Part shown: one piece after another, positions 12,290-12,942 of the stretch | Layout of the letters: every line of letters starts with the position of its first letter | Numbering within the stretch: position 1 is the stretch's first letter | Source of the DNA: JAGPKI01 sp052034135 | Lineage (GTDB): Bacteria; Caldisericota; Caldisericia; UBA6126; JAGPKI01 | Reading direction: 5' to 3' | Assembly (NCBI GenBank): GCA_052034135.1 | Contig: JBPOJC010000074.1 | Coordinates: 1 to 12,942, forward strand | Length of the DNA stretch: 12,942 nt | Notes under the pieces: generated by a model | Told to the model about the DNA's origin: nothing | The model's input: the letters and a program-made list of their open reading frames with translations, nothing else | Databases searched by the model: none | Made by a program: the position numbers and the translations under genes

Positions 12290-12942
12290 ATGAGGACTAT
12301 GTTTAATTTTCAAAGAGTTATTATTTCTTTAATTCTTTCACTTCTACTTATTATTACATTCTGTATTCCTACCTCTTTTATTAAAGCTTTTGCTTCTCCG
12401 CTAAAAGGTATGGGTAAGATTTATCCTTTAACTCTTTCTACAGAGGGAAACGATAATGCAGGAATAAAAGGATATGATTATGAATATGCTTATCTTAAGA
12501 CATCAGAATGGACCACTCTAATAGCAGATTTAGAAGATGGTAATTCTATGCTAAGGGTAGATATGTTTAATATACCAGGAACTGGAATTAATTTAGAATT
12601 TGGTATAACTTACAATTCATTTAATTCTTCCTTAAATATTGGATTAGGTAAAGGATGGACTTCTGATTTACATCAATCAGTTTATGAAGACCCACTTACT
12701 CATAATGTAACATGTGTGTCAGGTTCAGGAGCAAAGTTAATATTTGAGTATAATACTGAAAGCGGTAAGTATAATAGCCCTAAAGGTTTCTCTGGAGAAT
12801 TAACAAAGAAAGGTGATGGAACTTATGAAATAAAGACAATTGGTAAAGAGAAACTAACATTTGATAATACTGGTAAATTAAGAAGAGTAGAAAAGTGTGG
12901 TGGAGGTAGCTATGAGGTAAACTATGATGCTTCCGGTAGACC
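12290..12942 (+). CDS. RHS/YD-repeat family secreted protein, N-terminal part (cut by window end)
   Basis: The frame is open from the ATG at 12290 to the window edge, 217 codons without a stop. Seen: a signal peptide (about 5-37: hydrophobic core ILSLLLIITFCIP, then SFIKAFA), followed by the N-terminal signature of RHS proteins: LEFGITYNSFNS, LGKGWTSDLHQS, VSGSGAKLIFEY, a LTKKGDGTYEIKT strand, LTFDNTGKLRRVEKCGG and finally YEVNYDASGR, the first YD-type repeat. Family members are usually very long, with tandem YD repeats forming a shell and often a variable C-terminal toxin domain; both would lie beyond the window. No convincing ribosome binding site precedes 12290; an ATG at 12299 is the alternative. 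It directly follows the repeat mosaic. Confidence 0.85.
   Translation, partial: MRTMFNFQRVIISLILSLLLIITFCIPTSFIKAFASPLKGMGKIYPLTLSTEGNDNAGIKGYDYEYAYLKTSEWTTLIADLEDGNSMLRVDMFNIPGTGINLEFGITYNSFNSSLNIGLGKGWTSDLHQSVYEDPLTHNVTCVSGSGAKLIFEYNTESGKYNSPKGFSGELTKKGDGTYEIKTIGKEKLTFDNTGKLRRVEKCGGGSYEVNYDASGR

Overview
The window is AT-rich bacterial DNA with strong AGGAGG-type ribosome binding sites, short intergenic gaps and frequently overlapping genes. An ATP-driven activase of the (R)-2-hydroxyacyl-CoA dehydratase type (oxygen-sensitive in its known members), with two cysteine-bearing partner proteins, suggests an anaerobe. Lipoprotein signals, a YtxH-like protein and a large exported subtilase are compatible with several low-GC or candidate phyla. 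I cannot name the lineage from this sequence alone.

Layout. (1) 57-3407 encodes a 1116-residue exported Kp43-like S8 protease. It has several insertions in the catalytic domain and an IPTL-like C-terminal membrane anchor, and a strong terminator follows it. (2) 3454-4435 is decayed DNA holding a frameshifted IS3-family transposase remnant and a possible minus-strand ORF relic, then a candidate promoter with a Fur-like box. (3) 4436-7441 is a tightly coupled three-gene operon: two paralogous HgdB-like/DUF2229-type proteins (COG3580- and COG3581-like) and a BcrA/BadF/HgdC-type ATPase activator. (4) 7689-9248 is a second probable operon: a DUF948/YtxG-like membrane protein, a YtxH-like protein and two small lipoproteins. 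(5) 9396-10717 is an IS630-family element whose transposase carries two frameshifts and two consecutive ochre stops, while its terminal inverted repeats are still readable. (6) 10721-12057 is a non-coding mosaic of intergenic repeats: a roughly 500-bp unit in tandem, 187-bp sub-blocks with inverted hairpin-forming ends, and a hairpin that fits the neisserial dRS3 consensus. (7) 12290 to the window end is the secreted N-terminal part of an RHS/YD-repeat protein, cut by the window edge.

How the genes work together. The activase should hydrolyse ATP to push a low-potential electron onto Fe-S clusters of the two partner proteins. The partners share a C-terminal signature and conserved cysteines, so they probably form a heterodimer with an unknown substrate. 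The protease, the lipoproteins and the RHS protein are all envelope or exported products. The right half of the window looks like a repeat- and IS-rich accessory zone upstream of a large surface or toxin-type protein.

The strongest candidates for undescribed biology are the stand-alone activase/partner operon, the divergent subtilase, and the repeat mosaic. Similarities were judged by eye; no database search was possible.
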